Of a DNA stretch of 24,107 nt, positions 1-8,217 are shown piece by piece; within the stretch, counting starts at the first letter, position 1; each line of letters opens with the position of its first letter. A program made the position numbers and the translations under genes. Origin of the DNA: Actinomycetes bacterium (GTDB taxonomy: Bacteria > Actinomycetota > Acidimicrobiia > Acidimicrobiales > RAAP-2); assembly GCA_021799915.1 (NCBI GenBank), contig JAJYZN010000015.1:1-24107 (forward strand), in the 5' to 3' direction. The notes beneath the pieces are model-generated. The model saw only the letters and a list, made by a program, of their open reading frames with translations. It searched no databases and was not told the origin of the DNA.

Positions 1-726
1 ATGGCTGCCTACTGGGACTTCCACGCCCGAGCCGATCTGGACGCGTACGTGGAAACGGTCTTGGTGGCCAAGCAGGCTGGGCTTCCTGTCGTCCTGGGAC
101 TGGAAGTGGACCACTATCCGGGTCGAATGGACCAGGTGGCCGGACTGCTCGCGGGTTACCCGTTCGACGTGCTCCTGGGCTCGGTCCACTGGCTGGGAAC
201 CTGGCGATTCGACGATCTCGGGGACGCTGTCTCCATGGAGGAGTGGTCCATACGCGATGTGGACGCCACGTGGGACTCCTATACCCGATCCATCGAGGAA
301 CTGGCGGCGACGGGGACGTGCGACGTGCTGGCCCATCCGGATCTCATCAAGGTGACCGGAAAGCGCCCTGCCAGCCCGGTGGAGTGGTGGGACCGCATTG
401 CCGAAGCCGCAGCTTCCAGCGGAATGGCAGCGGAGCTGTCGTCAGCCGGATGGAGAAAGCCCGTGGGAGAGCAGTACCCGGCCCACCCCCTGCTGGTGCG
501 GTTCGCGGCACACGGCGTCCCCCTGACCACTGCCTCCGATGCTCATGGCGTCGAGCACGTGGCCGACAGAGCAGGGGACCTGCGGGTCATCTTGGACCAA
601 ATGGGAGTCGATCACCTTCAGGCTTACCGGCGTCGTCAGCCCCACACCGTCCCCCTGGGCGCTGTCGATACCCAGGCTTATCGAGATGCCTCGAAGGACC
701 CGGCACGACCGGACATCGAGGAGTAG
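1..726 (+). CDS. PHP-domain phosphoesterase, histidinol-phosphatase-like (5' partial)
   Basis: The protein belongs to the PHP metal-dependent phosphoesterase family. Visible metal-site elements are GLEVDH near residue 33, GSVHWL near 60, LAHPDLIK near 110 and SDAHG near 179. The N-terminal HxH motif that opens a PHP domain is absent, and 241 residues is short for this family (usually about 260-290). The ATG at base 1 is therefore probably internal and the gene begins outside the window. The product likely removes phosphate from a small metabolite such as histidinol phosphate, but no histidine-biosynthesis gene is nearby, so the substrate is not settled. The stop lies 6 bases before the sensor kinase start, and the kinase's Shine-Dalgarno sits in the last codons of this gene, so the two are probably co-transcribed. 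Confidence 0.8.
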   Translation: MAAYWDFHARADLDAYVETVLVAKQAGLPVVLGLEVDHYPGRMDQVAGLLAGYPFDVLLGSVHWLGTWRFDDLGDAVSMEEWSIRDVDATWDSYTRSIEELAATGTCDVLAHPDLIKVTGKRPASPVEWWDRIAEAAASSGMAAELSSAGWRKPVGEQYPAHPLLVRFAAHGVPLTTASDAHGVEHVADRAGDLRVILDQMGVDHLQAYRRRQPHTVPLGAVDTQAYRDASKDPARPDIEE

Positions 727-732
727 GCGCCA

Positions 733-2259
733 ATGCCCACCCCGGCCGAACTGGCAGCTCAGCACACTGACCTCCGGCCCGACGAACTCGAGCACCTCCA
801 GCGACTGCTTGGGTCCTGGTCCGTCTTGGCCGACCTCTCGTTCTCCGATCTCTTGCTGGTCGTTCCGGTCTCGGTGACCGATCCTGACCAGGACCAAGGA
901 GATCCTGAGCTCGTGGTGCTCGGACAGATACGCCCCAGCAATCGTCCGACCTTGGTGGAACAAGACCTGGTGGGACAGACGGTCCGGGAGTCGGCGTGGA
1001 GCCTGAGCGCCACCGCACTGCACGAGGGCCGCGTAGCCCGAGGGGCGGTTCACCACCCGATCATCGGAGAGTCGGTCCCGGTCGAGAACATCCCGGTGCG
1101 CTACGCCGGGTCGGTGATCGCCGTTCTGCTCAGGGTCACGCTGGCGCCCCTACGCGGCCCGACGAGCCTGTACGAGAAGACCTACCTGGAGGTATTCGAT
1201 CGCTTGGCCGAGATGGTCTCGGATTCGGCGTTCCCGTTCCCCCAAGAGGACGTCGGGACCGAAGAGGCCCCGAGGGTGGGTGACGGCTTCGTCGTAGTCG
1301 ACGCCGAAGGTCGGGTGGAGTTCGCTTCACCGAATGCCATGAATGCGTTCCACCGCATGGGTGTGTACTCTCCGCCGGAAGGGAGCCGGTTCACGGAGCT
1401 CGGCGTGGAGGAATCAGCGGTGGAGTGGGCGCTGGCCACCGGACGCCCGGTCGTCGAAGAGGTGGAACGACGGCCGGATGTCATCGTGCTGGTCCACTGC
1501 ATCCCACTGCTGTTCAGAGGTTCGGTCACCGGGGCGATGATCCTCCTCCGTGACGTGACCGATGTCCGCCGGCTGGACCGCCTGCTGCTTTCAAAGGACG
1601 CAGCAATTCGCGAAGTCCACCACCGGGTCAAGAACAATTTGCAGACGATCTCCTCGCTGCTCAGTCTCCAGGCCCGTCGCGTGCCCGTCGGTGGCGGGCG
1701 TGAGGCACTGCGAGAGGCCGAACGTCGGGTGCGCTCGATCGCCCTCGTGCACGAGATCCTGTCCCGGGACCCCGGGGAGCAGGTCCCCTTTGACGACATC
1801 GTGGCGTCACTGGTGCAGATGGCACAGGATTCCGTGGTGTCGCCCAGACCGGTGGAGATCACCGTGATCGGAGACCTTGGGCAAGTTGCGGCGGACGTGG
1901 CCACGCCGCTGGCGGTCATCCTGGCCGAGGTCCTTCAGAACGCGGTCGAGCACGCATTCGGATCGGCGCAGTCGCCGGCAGATGTGGCAGCATCCATGCT
2001 CGACGACTCTCCGGTTCCCCCCGGGCACGTCTGGGTGAGCCTCGAGGATCGGGACACCGAGTTGTCGCTTTCGGTGCGGGATGACGGTTGCGGGCTCCCC
2101 GCGTCGTTCGACGTCGAAGAGACTCACAGTCTCGGGCTTTCGATCGTCCGCGATCTCGTGATGACTCAGCTGGGCGGCACCATCTCCTTCGAAGCGATGC
2201 GCAAGTCCGAGGGCGGTGGGACCCTGGTGACGATCTTCGTCCCAGCCGCAGCCCGTTGA
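733..2259 (+). CDS. pdtaS: PdtaS-type sensor histidine kinase
   Basis: This is a soluble histidine kinase with the PdtaS layout. An N-terminal GAF-like sensor (about residues 5-150) is followed by a PAS domain (about 172-280), a HisKA_2 dimerisation domain and a C-terminal HATPase. The phosphoacceptor motif is EVHHRVKNNLQ, with the likely phosphorylated His at 296. ATP-binding boxes follow: EVLQNAVEHAF, then DDGCGLP and SLGLSIVRDLV. No membrane segments are visible. In mycobacteria PdtaS phosphorylates PdtaR, an ANTAR-domain antiterminator; no pdtaR is in this window. The length of 508 residues fits the family. The ATG at 733 has a GAGGAG about 9 bases upstream. The gene converges on a WhiB1-like gene, the same arrangement as Rv3220c/Rv3219 in Mycobacterium tuberculosis, which supports orthology. 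Confidence 0.87.
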   Translation: MPTPAELAAQHTDLRPDELEHLQRLLGSWSVLADLSFSDLLLVVPVSVTDPDQDQGDPELVVLGQIRPSNRPTLVEQDLVGQTVRESAWSLSATALHEGRVARGAVHHPIIGESVPVENIPVRYAGSVIAVLLRVTLAPLRGPTSLYEKTYLEVFDRLAEMVSDSAFPFPQEDVGTEEAPRVGDGFVVVDAEGRVEFASPNAMNAFHRMGVYSPPEGSRFTELGVEESAVEWALATGRPVVEEVERRPDVIVLVHCIPLLFRGSVTGAMILLRDVTDVRRLDRLLLSKDAAIREVHHRVKNNLQTISSLLSLQARRVPVGGGREALREAERRVRSIALVHEILSRDPGEQVPFDDIVASLVQMAQDSVVSPRPVEITVIGDLGQVAADVATPLAVILAEVLQNAVEHAFGSAQSPADVAASMLDDSPVPPGHVWVSLEDRDTELSLSVRDDGCGLPASFDVEETHSLGLSIVRDLVMTQLGGTISFEAMRKSEGGGTLVTIFVPAAAR

Positions 2260-2316
2260 GCTGCTACCGGGGGACCGGGAGATCGGGAAGCGACGGCGCT
2301 CGCCGTGAGCGCGGGA

Positions 2317-2607
2317 TCAGCTCGCCCGGCGCCGAGCAGCGAGCCAGGCCTTGCGGAGCTTGCGCCGTTCGTCCTCGGACGTGCCACCCCACACGCCGGA
2401 CTCCTGGTTCGTGGCCAGGGCGAAGTCCAGGCACGGCTCCTGGGCTTCACAAGTGCGGCAGACGCTCTTGGCCGCTTCGATCTGCTCGACCGCCGGACCG
2501 GTGGTCCCTATCGGAAAGAACAGGTCGGGCTCGGTGTCCCGGCAGGCCGCCATCCGCCGCCAGTCGTCTGCATCCCAATCCACCGTCCGGTTCCACATCA
2601 GCGCCAT
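2317..2607 (-). CDS. whiB1: WhiB-family iron-sulfur transcriptional regulator, WhiB1-like
   Basis: This is a 96-residue WhiB protein. The four [4Fe-4S] cysteines are C22, C50, C53 and C59, in ACRDTEPDLFFP and CRTCEAQEPC, followed by the GVWGG turn and a basic C-terminus (RRKLRKAWLAARRR) for DNA binding. Spacing and wording match WhiB1, a nitric-oxide-sensitive partner of the main sigma factor in mycobacteria. The ATG at 2607 is chosen because a GGAGG lies just upstream and the conserved region starts near residue 10; the open frame extends further upstream without family similarity. A TATAAT promoter and a perfect CRP-type palindrome lie upstream. The gene is convergent with the PdtaS-type kinase gene. 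Confidence 0.93.
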   Translation of the reverse strand: MALMWNRTVDWDADDWRRMAACRDTEPDLFFPIGTTGPAVEQIEAAKSVCRTCEAQEPCLDFALATNQESGVWGGTSEDERRKLRKAWLAARRRAS

Positions 2608-2630
2608 TGCCGGTCCTCCGCCTGCAAGAT

Positions 2631-2646
2631 TGTGAACCTTTTCACA
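2631..2646. promoter_or_regulatory. CRP/FNR-type operator upstream of whiB
   Basis: The sequence TGTGAACCTTTTCACA is a perfect TGTGA-N6-TCACA inverted repeat, the consensus for CRP-family regulators. It lies 24 bases upstream of the whiB ATG. If the TATAAT at 2695-2700 sets the start of transcription, the operator is centred about 50 bases downstream of that start, a position that would suit repression. CRP control of whiB1 is established in M. tuberculosis. No crp gene is in this window. Confidence 0.7.
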
Positions 2647-2694
2647 TGGAAGGACCACAGGGGCCCTCCTCCGGAAAAGGGGTTTGACGTGGTC

Positions 2695-2722
2695 ATTATA
2701 TGGCACCCAACGCAGCACGCAA
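2695..2722 (-). promoter_or_regulatory. Sigma-70-type promoter for whiB
   Basis: On the minus strand a perfect TATAAT (-10, at 2695-2700) is preceded by a 16-base spacer and TTGCGT (-35-like, at 2717-2722). Transcription would begin near 2688, giving a leader of about 80 bases that includes the CRP-type palindrome. Confidence 0.55.
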
Positions 2723-2813
2723 GGAGAATTCCGGTGAATTGTCCACAATTTGCCCAAGGCCCCCAGTCGGCGCACCCGTCGGGCTCGGAATCCCGCCGAA
2801 TGGAAGCCGTGCG

Positions 2814-3539
2814 ATGACGACCAGGGTTTTCTCCCACCGAGGCCGAACCGAGGCCGGGGTCGACACGGTCGAGAACACCGTGGCCGCATTCCGCACCGCC
2901 CGAAGCCTGGGGTGCGACGGAGTGGAGCTGGACGTGAGGTGTACGGCCGACGGGGTGCTCGTGGTCCACCACGACCCCGAGGTTTCCGGAGCCGGCCCGC
3001 TGCACCTCGTCGCGAGGCACCAGCTTCCTCCCTACGTGGCTCTCCTGGGTGAAGCCCTCGACGCCTGCGACGGCATGCTCGTGAACGTCGAGATCAAGGC
3101 GGCACCCCAGCGCGAGCGGTCCCACGGTCCCACGAGGACCTCGGATGCCGACACGCTGACGGCCGAGCTCACCGCCACCACCCTGGTCAGCCTCGGCTGG
3201 ACCGATCGGGTGATCGTCTCTTCCTTCGAGCCCACGATCCTCGATGCCGTGAGGCGGACCGAACCGACGCTCGCGCTGGGCCGGCTCCTGGAGTGGAGCG
3301 TCGACGCGATGGCCGAGCTCGAAGTGGTCGAAGACCACGGCTGGCAGGCAATCCACCCGTTCGTGGCCCAGGTGGGCCCGTCGCTGGTGGAGGCGGCGCA
3401 TGGGGCCGGTGTGGCCGTGCACGCGTGGACGGTGAACGCCCGGGGGGACCTCGAAGCCATGGCCGATCTCGGAGTCGATGCCGTCATCACCGATCGGCCC
3501 GGTGAGGCCCTGGAGGTGATGAGAAGTCGTCCCAGGTGA
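2814..3539 (+). CDS. Glycerophosphodiester phosphodiesterase family protein
   Basis: The product hydrolyses glycerophosphodiesters to glycerol 3-phosphate and an alcohol, or a related phosphodiester. The family hallmarks are FSHRG at the N-terminus, VENTVAAF, the GVELDVR strand with paired acidic residues, and VVHHDPEVSG. The C-terminus has the usual AWTVN and GVDAVITDRP. The protein is 241 residues, typical for a cytoplasmic bacterial member, and no signal peptide is visible. The ATG at 2814 places the HRG motif a few residues in, as is usual, with a GGAAG 7 bases upstream. The frame is open back to 2700, but that extension is Pro/Gly-rich and unlike the family. A GC-rich hairpin follows the stop. 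Confidence 0.87.
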   Translation: MTTRVFSHRGRTEAGVDTVENTVAAFRTARSLGCDGVELDVRCTADGVLVVHHDPEVSGAGPLHLVARHQLPPYVALLGEALDACDGMLVNVEIKAAPQRERSHGPTRTSDADTLTAELTATTLVSLGWTDRVIVSSFEPTILDAVRRTEPTLALGRLLEWSVDAMAELEVVEDHGWQAIHPFVAQVGPSLVEAAHGAGVAVHAWTVNARGDLEAMADLGVDAVITDRPGEALEVMRSRPR

Positions 3540-3546
3540 TCGCCGC

Positions 3547-3565
3547 GCAGCCCTGCCTGGGCTGC
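3547..3565 (+). terminator. Terminator-like hairpin after the phosphodiesterase gene
   Basis: GCAGCCC and GGGCTGC form a perfect 7-bp stem with a 5-base loop, starting 8 bases after the stop codon. There is no U tract, which is common for high-GC actinobacterial stems. It separates the phosphodiesterase from etfB, though read-through is possible. Confidence 0.45.
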
Positions 3566-3612
3566 ACGCCGGAATGGCGCTATCGGCCCTGGGTGGACCA
3601 GAATGGGCACCT

Positions 3613-4392
3613 ATGAACGTCGTCGTCTGCGTCAAACAGATCCCGGATCCTGCGGCCCCGTCCTCACTGGATCCCACCACGCACAACCTGGTCAGGACGG
3701 GAAAGCTCATCCTGGACGATTCCGACTCGTACGGGGTCGAAATGGCGTTGCAGCTCGCCGGTCAGGTGGAGGGCAGTGAGGTCACGCTGGTCTCGATGGC
3801 CCCGGGCGGAGAAGTCTCGGGACTTCGGACGGCTCTGGCCATGGGCGCGGCGAAGGCCATCCTGGTCAGCGACGATGCGCTTGCCGGATCGGATGCGCTC
3901 GGTACGGCGAAAGTTCTGGCGGCGGCCATTCGAAGGGCCCAGCCGGACCTGGTGCTGGCCGCCACGGAGTCCACCGACGGCTACACCGGGACCCTCCCGG
4001 TCCAGGTAGCCGAGTTGCTGGGGATGCCGTCGGTGACGTTCGCAAAGAGCGTCGCCGTCGAAGGGAGCAAGGTGGTGGTCGAGCGCCAGACCGAAGCGGG
4101 ATACGACGAGGTGGAGTGCCCGCTCCCGGCCGTGGTCACCGTCACCGCCGGAGTGGTCGAGCCCCGGTACCCGTCGTTCAAGGGCATCATGGCCGCCAAG
4201 TCCAAGCCGGTGGACACCCTGACGATCAGTGATCTGGGGATCGACCCGTCAGAGGTGGGTGCCACCGGGGCCCGCCAGGGGATCGTCCAGGTGGCCGAAG
4301 CCGAAGCCCGGTCGGCCGGTGAGAAGGTCGTAGACGAAGGGGACGGTGCCCAGCGCATCGTGGCCTTCCTCGAGCAGATCAAGGTGATATGA
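3613..4392 (+). CDS. etfB: Electron transfer flavoprotein, beta subunit
   Basis: EtfB is the small subunit of the FAD/AMP-containing electron transfer flavoprotein, which takes electrons from acyl-CoA and similar dehydrogenases in the cytoplasm. The start MNVVVCVKQIPDP is diagnostic. The body has MALQLAGQ, the conserved ATESTDGYTGTLPVQVAELLG region, and the ERQTEAGYDEVECPLPAVVTV stretch near residues 157-177. Then comes the KGIMAAKSKPV segment. The length of 259 residues is normal. The ATG at 3613 matches the family start; a 13-codon upstream extension in frame is not conserved. EtfA follows after one base, so the subunits are made together from one transcript. Confidence 0.95.
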   Translation: MNVVVCVKQIPDPAAPSSLDPTTHNLVRTGKLILDDSDSYGVEMALQLAGQVEGSEVTLVSMAPGGEVSGLRTALAMGAAKAILVSDDALAGSDALGTAKVLAAAIRRAQPDLVLAATESTDGYTGTLPVQVAELLGMPSVTFAKSVAVEGSKVVVERQTEAGYDEVECPLPAVVTVTAGVVEPRYPSFKGIMAAKSKPVDTLTISDLGIDPSEVGATGARQGIVQVAEAEARSAGEKVVDEGDGAQRIVAFLEQIKVI

Positions 4393-4393
4393 G

Positions 4394-5362
4394 ATGGCTG
4401 TGAACAAGATCTGGGTCCTGGCCGAATCCGGGGAGTCCGGCCCTCTTCCCCTGACGCTGGAGCTCCTCACCCATGCCCGGGGGCTGGCATCGACGGTCGA
4501 GGCGGTGTCTTGGGGGGCCGACGTGGCATCGGCTGCGGCCGTCCTCGGAGAGTACGGTGCCAGTGTCGTCTACGACGTAGGTGATCTCGCCGGCGCGCTG
4601 CCGGGCCCACCGGTGGCCGCCGCCATCGCGTCCTTGGTGAAGGGCGGGAATGCGCCGGATGCCATCTTGATCCCGGCCACCTACGACGGCCGGGACGTCG
4701 CCGGGCGCCTGTCGGCAGCGCTCGATCGTCCAGTCCTGACCAACGTCACCGGGTTGAACGTCGACGAGGACCTGCGAACCGAGCACCAGGTCTTCGGAGG
4801 TTCCCACACGGTGACGGCACGATTCACCGGTGAGGGACCGGGCATCTTCGTCATCCGGGCCAAGTCGTTCGCCGCCGAGCCGGGCACCGGGTCGGCGGCC
4901 CAAGTGGTGGCGGCACCGGCTCCTGACACCGGGGCCACCGGGGCCGCTCGGATCCTCAACCGCCACGTGGAGGAGCGCTCGGGTCCCAAGCTGGACGAGG
5001 CCTCGGTAGTGGTGTCCGGTGGGCGGGGGCTTGGTGCGGCTGAGAACTACGCCCTTGTCGAAGAGCTCGCTTCGTTGCTGCACGGCGCGGCCGGGGCCAG
5101 TCGGGCCATCGTGGATGCCGGGTGGGTTCCCTACTCCCATCAGGTCGGGCAGACCGGCAAGACGGTCAAGCCGACGGTCTACCTGGCCTGTGGGATCTCG
5201 GGTGCCACGCAGCACCTCGTGGGAATGAAGGGCTCCAAGAACATCGTGGCCGTGAACAAGGACCAGGACGCCCCGATCTTCTCGGTGGCAGACCTCGGCA
5301 TCGTGGGGGACGTGCACAAGGTGCTGCCGGCCCTCATCGAAGCGCTGAAGGCCCGAGGTTAG
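4394..5362 (+). CDS. etfA: Electron transfer flavoprotein, alpha subunit
   Basis: EtfA is the FAD-binding partner of EtfB. The N-terminal half is the alpha/beta domain with IWVLAE at the start, [19 protein letters not shown] and the [10 protein letters not shown] region. The C-terminal half is the FAD domain, with [19 protein letters not shown], the signature around [20 protein letters not shown], then GISGATQH and [12 protein letters not shown]. The 322-residue length is typical. The gene begins one base after the etfB stop, indicating a two-gene operon with coupled translation. No Etf-ubiquinone oxidoreductase or acyl-CoA dehydrogenase gene lies nearby, so the donor enzyme cannot be named. 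Confidence 0.95.
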   Translation: MAVNKIWVLAESGESGPLPLTLELLTHARGLASTVEAVSWGADVASAAAVLGEYGASVVYDVGDLAGALPGPPVAAAIASLVKGGNAPDAILIPATYDGRDVAGRLSAALDRPVLTNVTGLNVDEDLRTEHQVFGGSHTVTARFTGEGPGIFVIRAKSFAAEPGTGSAAQVVAAPAPDTGATGAARILNRHVEERSGPKLDEASVVVSGGRGLGAAENYALVEELASLLHGAAGASRAIVDAGWVPYSHQVGQTGKTVKPTVYLACGISGATQHLVGMKGSKNIVAVNKDQDAPIFSVADLGIVGDVHKVLPALIEALKARG

Positions 5363-5409
5363 GAACGCAGGGAGCAGGCGCCCGGAGGCAATGGGGGCTG
5401 CCCCGTCAG

Positions 5410-7248
5410 TCAGTGAGAAGCTGGCGGTGGTGGCGGCGACGGAGCGTCCAGCGCCTGGACGATGAGCGACGCGTAGTACTGAGCGCCAGTGGGGTTCAGG
5501 TGGATCCCGTCTGTGTAGAAGTACTGGGGGTCGTTGGCGCTGTCGGCGAACCAGTTCACGAGAGTTGCGTTGGGGTAGTGGGCGGCCACTGTGGCGATGG
5601 TGGCGTTCACCTGTGTCTGCCACGGCCGAGGCACGCGGGTATTGACCAGGACGATCCTCTTCATCGGTCCGAGGGAGTTCAGCAGCGTCTCCAGCTGTGT
5701 CGTCGAGTAGGGACCGTTGGTTCCCAGCTCCAAGATCAGACGGTCCCCGATGTCCCCGTTCGCCTTCAGCTGGGGGACTGTCGACTGGACCTGGTAGAGC
5801 TGTTGGCCCACCTTGGCGTCGATGACAATGCCGGGAAGCATCGCCTCGAGGTCTGTCGACGCGTCGACCATGATGGAGTCCCCGATCGCCGTCACCCCCT
5901 GCCCGGCCGGCACCGGGACAGTAGACGTGGGGCCGGGGTGCGCACCGGGCGTCGTCGACGTCGTCGTCGTGCTCCCTACGTGGTGGTGCCTGGGAGGGAG
6001 GACTGTGTGATCCTTGGCGGTCGCCGCCAACGCCGGTGCCGCCACCACCCCGGCCAGCCCGATGACGCAGACCACGAGGTTGGCCGCCACGACCACGGAG
6101 ACCACCCACCCGACCGGGCGTAGCCGGGGCCAAGCCCACCTCCGTTCCCGGAGCCTGCTCCACTGGCGGCGGAGGGCGCCGTGACGGACCGGTTGCTCGA
6201 CGAACCTCCACGACAGCGCCGCCAGGCCGATGCTGGCAGCGATCTGGAGGATGTCGCGCAAGAGGCTGGGACCTGCGCCGACGGGCGTGGTGAGCACGAT
6301 GACCGGGTAGTGCCAGAGGTAGATGCCGTAGGAACGCTCGCCGATCCAGCGAAGCGGTCCCCACCCAAGGAGCGTCCCCAACCGGGCGCCGGGGTGCACG
6401 GTGACGGAGATGGTGAAGGCGCACAGGACTGAGAACAGGACCATTCCACCCTGGTACAAGAACGAGCCATACTCATTGGTCTGCCAGAACATGACGAAGA
6501 CCCCGACGAGCGCTGAGCCCCCGACGACTTCGAGGAGACGGCGGGCGTTGGATGAGATGGCACCGAACGCCCGGTCTCGGGGGAGGGCGAGAGCCAGGGC
6601 AGCTCCGATCAGGAGGGCGAACGCCCGAGTGTCGGTGCCGTCGTAGATGCGCGTGGGGTTCCCGTCGGGAGAGAACAGGAGGGCCATCTCGGTGGCCGAG
6701 GCCGCGGCGGCGAGGAGAATGAAGCTGATAAGTATCCGGCGGTCCCGTATCCAGCGGAGTCCCGCCAGGACGACGAACGGCCACACCAGGTAGAACTGCT
6801 CTTCGATGGCCAGTGACCACAGGTGGCCGAGCGGTGAGGGAGGGCCGAACTTGGCGAAGTACGAGACGTGCTGGAAGATGAACCACCAGTTGCTGTAGTA
6901 GAAGATGGCCGGTACCAGGTCGGATCGCATGGCCGGGAGTTGTGCCCGGTGGAACAGGGTCACCCACCCCATGGTGACGAAGAGCATGACGAAGAGCGCC
7001 GGCAGGAGCCTCCTCGCCCGACGGACCCAGAACTGGGGAAGGCGAATACTCTGGTGCCGCCGGTACTCGGCGGCCAGGATGTCGGTGATGAGGTAGCCGG
7101 ACAGGACGAAGAAGAGCCCCACGCCGAGCAGGCCACCCCGGGCCCATGAGAAGTTCAGGTGGTAGGCGATGACGGCCAGGACGGCGACGGCCCGCAGCCC
7201 GTCAAGTCCCGGAAGGTAGGGACTGGTTCCTTCGACCGGCTCAGGCAT
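5410..7248 (-). CDS. Acyltransferase-3 membrane protein with C-terminal SGNH domain (OafA-like)
   Basis: The first about 390 residues are an acyltransferase-3 domain with roughly ten hydrophobic segments. It opens with YLPGLDGLRAVAVLAVIAYH, containing the conserved His30, then FFVLSGYLIT and the RRARRLLP motif. A low-complexity Thr/Ser/Pro linker follows the last membrane segment. The C-terminal SGNH hydrolase domain shows IGDSIMVD (nucleophile Ser458), LGTNGP and DGIHLNPTGA. Proteins of this fusion type move acetyl or other acyl groups onto extracytoplasmic polysaccharide or peptidoglycan; the acceptor here is unknown. The ATG at 7248 gives the conserved N-terminus, with a GGGGG stretch a few bases upstream. 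The gene is convergent with etfA and stands alone, with no polysaccharide cluster around it. Confidence 0.88.
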   Translation of the reverse strand: MPEPVEGTSPYLPGLDGLRAVAVLAVIAYHLNFSWARGGLLGVGLFFVLSGYLITDILAAEYRRHQSIRLPQFWVRRARRLLPALFVMLFVTMGWVTLFHRAQLPAMRSDLVPAIFYYSNWWFIFQHVSYFAKFGPPSPLGHLWSLAIEEQFYLVWPFVVLAGLRWIRDRRILISFILLAAAASATEMALLFSPDGNPTRIYDGTDTRAFALLIGAALALALPRDRAFGAISSNARRLLEVVGGSALVGVFVMFWQTNEYGSFLYQGGMVLFSVLCAFTISVTVHPGARLGTLLGWGPLRWIGERSYGIYLWHYPVIVLTTPVGAGPSLLRDILQIAASIGLAALSWRFVEQPVRHGALRRQWSRLRERRWAWPRLRPVGWVVSVVVAANLVVCVIGLAGVVAAPALAATAKDHTVLPPRHHHVGSTTTTSTTPGAHPGPTSTVPVPAGQGVTAIGDSIMVDASTDLEAMLPGIVIDAKVGQQLYQVQSTVPQLKANGDIGDRLILELGTNGPYSTTQLETLLNSLGPMKRIVLVNTRVPRPWQTQVNATIATVAAHYPNATLVNWFADSANDPQYFYTDGIHLNPTGAQYYASLIVQALDAPSPPPPPASH

Positions 7249-7274
7249 GGGACCCCCGGCGTGCTCGGCCGGGC

Positions 7275-7318
7275 GCAGTGCCGATGTGGCGAGGTGGATG
7301 GCAGCTTCGGCGCACTGC
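7275..7318 (-). other. Inverted repeat upstream of the acyltransferase gene
   Basis: GCAGTG-CCGA pairs with TCGG-CG-CACTGC: ten base pairs with a 2-base bulge around a 22-base loop. It lies 27-70 bases upstream of the acyltransferase ATG, so it may form in the leader RNA. Function is unknown. The rest of 7249-7455 shows no convincing promoter or gene. Confidence 0.35.
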
Positions 7319-7455
7319 GAGGCTCATTTCCGGGAGATCTGTGACGTGGGCGAGGTGAGGACACGGTCATTGTGGCACGCCGGTTTCGCGCATGTCGGGG
7401 CGCGCCAGGACACCGAGGACACGTCGGAGGCGATGGGCGTGGGAAGGCGGAGAGA

Positions 7456-8217
7456 TCAGACCAGTGGCCAGGGATAGGGGGGCCACTCCCGGTCCGTGTC
7501 GGGGGCTGGGAGGTGGCCGGCGGCCACCAGCCCCTCGATCCTCGCCCACAGGGCCTTCCGCTCAATTCGCTCGAGGAGGCCGGACAGGGCGTCGTCGAGC
7601 CGTGTGCGTGTGCTGCCGAGGAGCCGCTCCAAGTCGGACTGGACGGAGGGTGGTAACGGTGTGCCGGCGAAGTCCCAGATCACCGTCCGCAGCTTCTCGT
7701 CACAGTGGAACGACAGGCCGTGATCGATGGCCCAGATCCGTCCTTCGGCCAACAGGACGTGGCCGCTCTTGCGATCGGCGTTGTTGGTCACGACATCGAA
7801 GGCGGCCAGAGTCCGGAGCGTCTCGTGACGTTCTGGGTCATCCACCAAGTTGAAGTAGTGGGACGTACCGTCTGTGGGCACGAAACGTTGGACTGACCCG
7901 GGGCCGTAGGGTCCCTCGGTGCGCACGACCGTCTCGGGAACCAGGTGCCAGCCCACCAACTCGGACACGACGTACGCCGCCACTTCCCTCCGGTACAGGC
8001 CGGCAGGGAAGTCCCAAAGGGGTCGCTCGCCACGGCCTGGCTTGTAGACGGCCAGGAGATCTTCACCGTCGAGGGTGCACGTCACGAGCAGCGTGGCGTT
8101 CGAGCTTCCGGCAATCCGTCCGTGCACATCCATCACGCCGTGCTCGAGGATGCTCGACACACTGGGCGTGTCGTCGCTCGACCGCTCCGGGTCCGGGGAG
8201 CCGGGCGCCGGCGTCAC
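7456..8217 (-). CDS. SCO1664-family PI3K/PI4K-like putative kinase
   Basis: This 253-residue protein matches the SCO1664 (TIGR03843) family, distantly related to phosphatidylinositol kinases. A likely ATP-binding lysine is K59 in AVYKPGRGERP. The catalytic loop reads FDVVTNNADRK (D141, N145, N146, D148) and the metal-binding DFG equivalent is IDHG (D165). The substrate is not known. The gene is third in a minus-strand operon with a phosphomutase-like gene and a DUF3090 gene. This trio recurs in Actinobacteria and suggests a kinase and mutase acting on one phosphorylated metabolite. The GTG start overlaps the DUF3090 stop as GTGA, giving translational coupling. Many actinobacteria carry mshC (mycothiol synthesis) next to this trio; it is absent here. 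Confidence 0.88.
   Translation of the reverse strand: MTPAPGSPDPERSSDDTPSVSSILEHGVMDVHGRIAGSSNATLLVTCTLDGEDLLAVYKPGRGERPLWDFPAGLYRREVAAYVVSELVGWHLVPETVVRTEGPYGPGSVQRFVPTDGTSHYFNLVDDPERHETLRTLAAFDVVTNNADRKSGHVLLAEGRIWAIDHGLSFHCDEKLRTVIWDFAGTPLPPSVQSDLERLLGSTRTRLDDALSGLLERIERKALWARIEGLVAAGHLPAPDTDREWPPYPWPLV

Noticed and set aside
2700..2813. N-terminal extension of the phosphodiesterase
   Set aside because: The extra 38 residues are not family-like and would overlap the whiB promoter. The ATG at 2814 places the HRG motif correctly.
2598..3710. A 370-codon minus-strand open frame opposite the phosphodiesterase gene
   Set aside because: Shadow of the glycerophosphodiester phosphodiesterase gene; no domain pattern, and it covers the whiB promoter and operator.
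5380..5409. Terminator hairpin between etfA and the acyltransferase gene
   Set aside because: Only a 4-bp GGGG/CCCC stem is visible, too weak to call.
4379..6424. A 681-codon minus-strand open frame across etfA and the acyltransferase gene
   Set aside because: It runs antisense to etfA and in another frame of the acyltransferase. Its translation is Arg/Gly/Pro-rich with no family pattern, a GC-content artefact.
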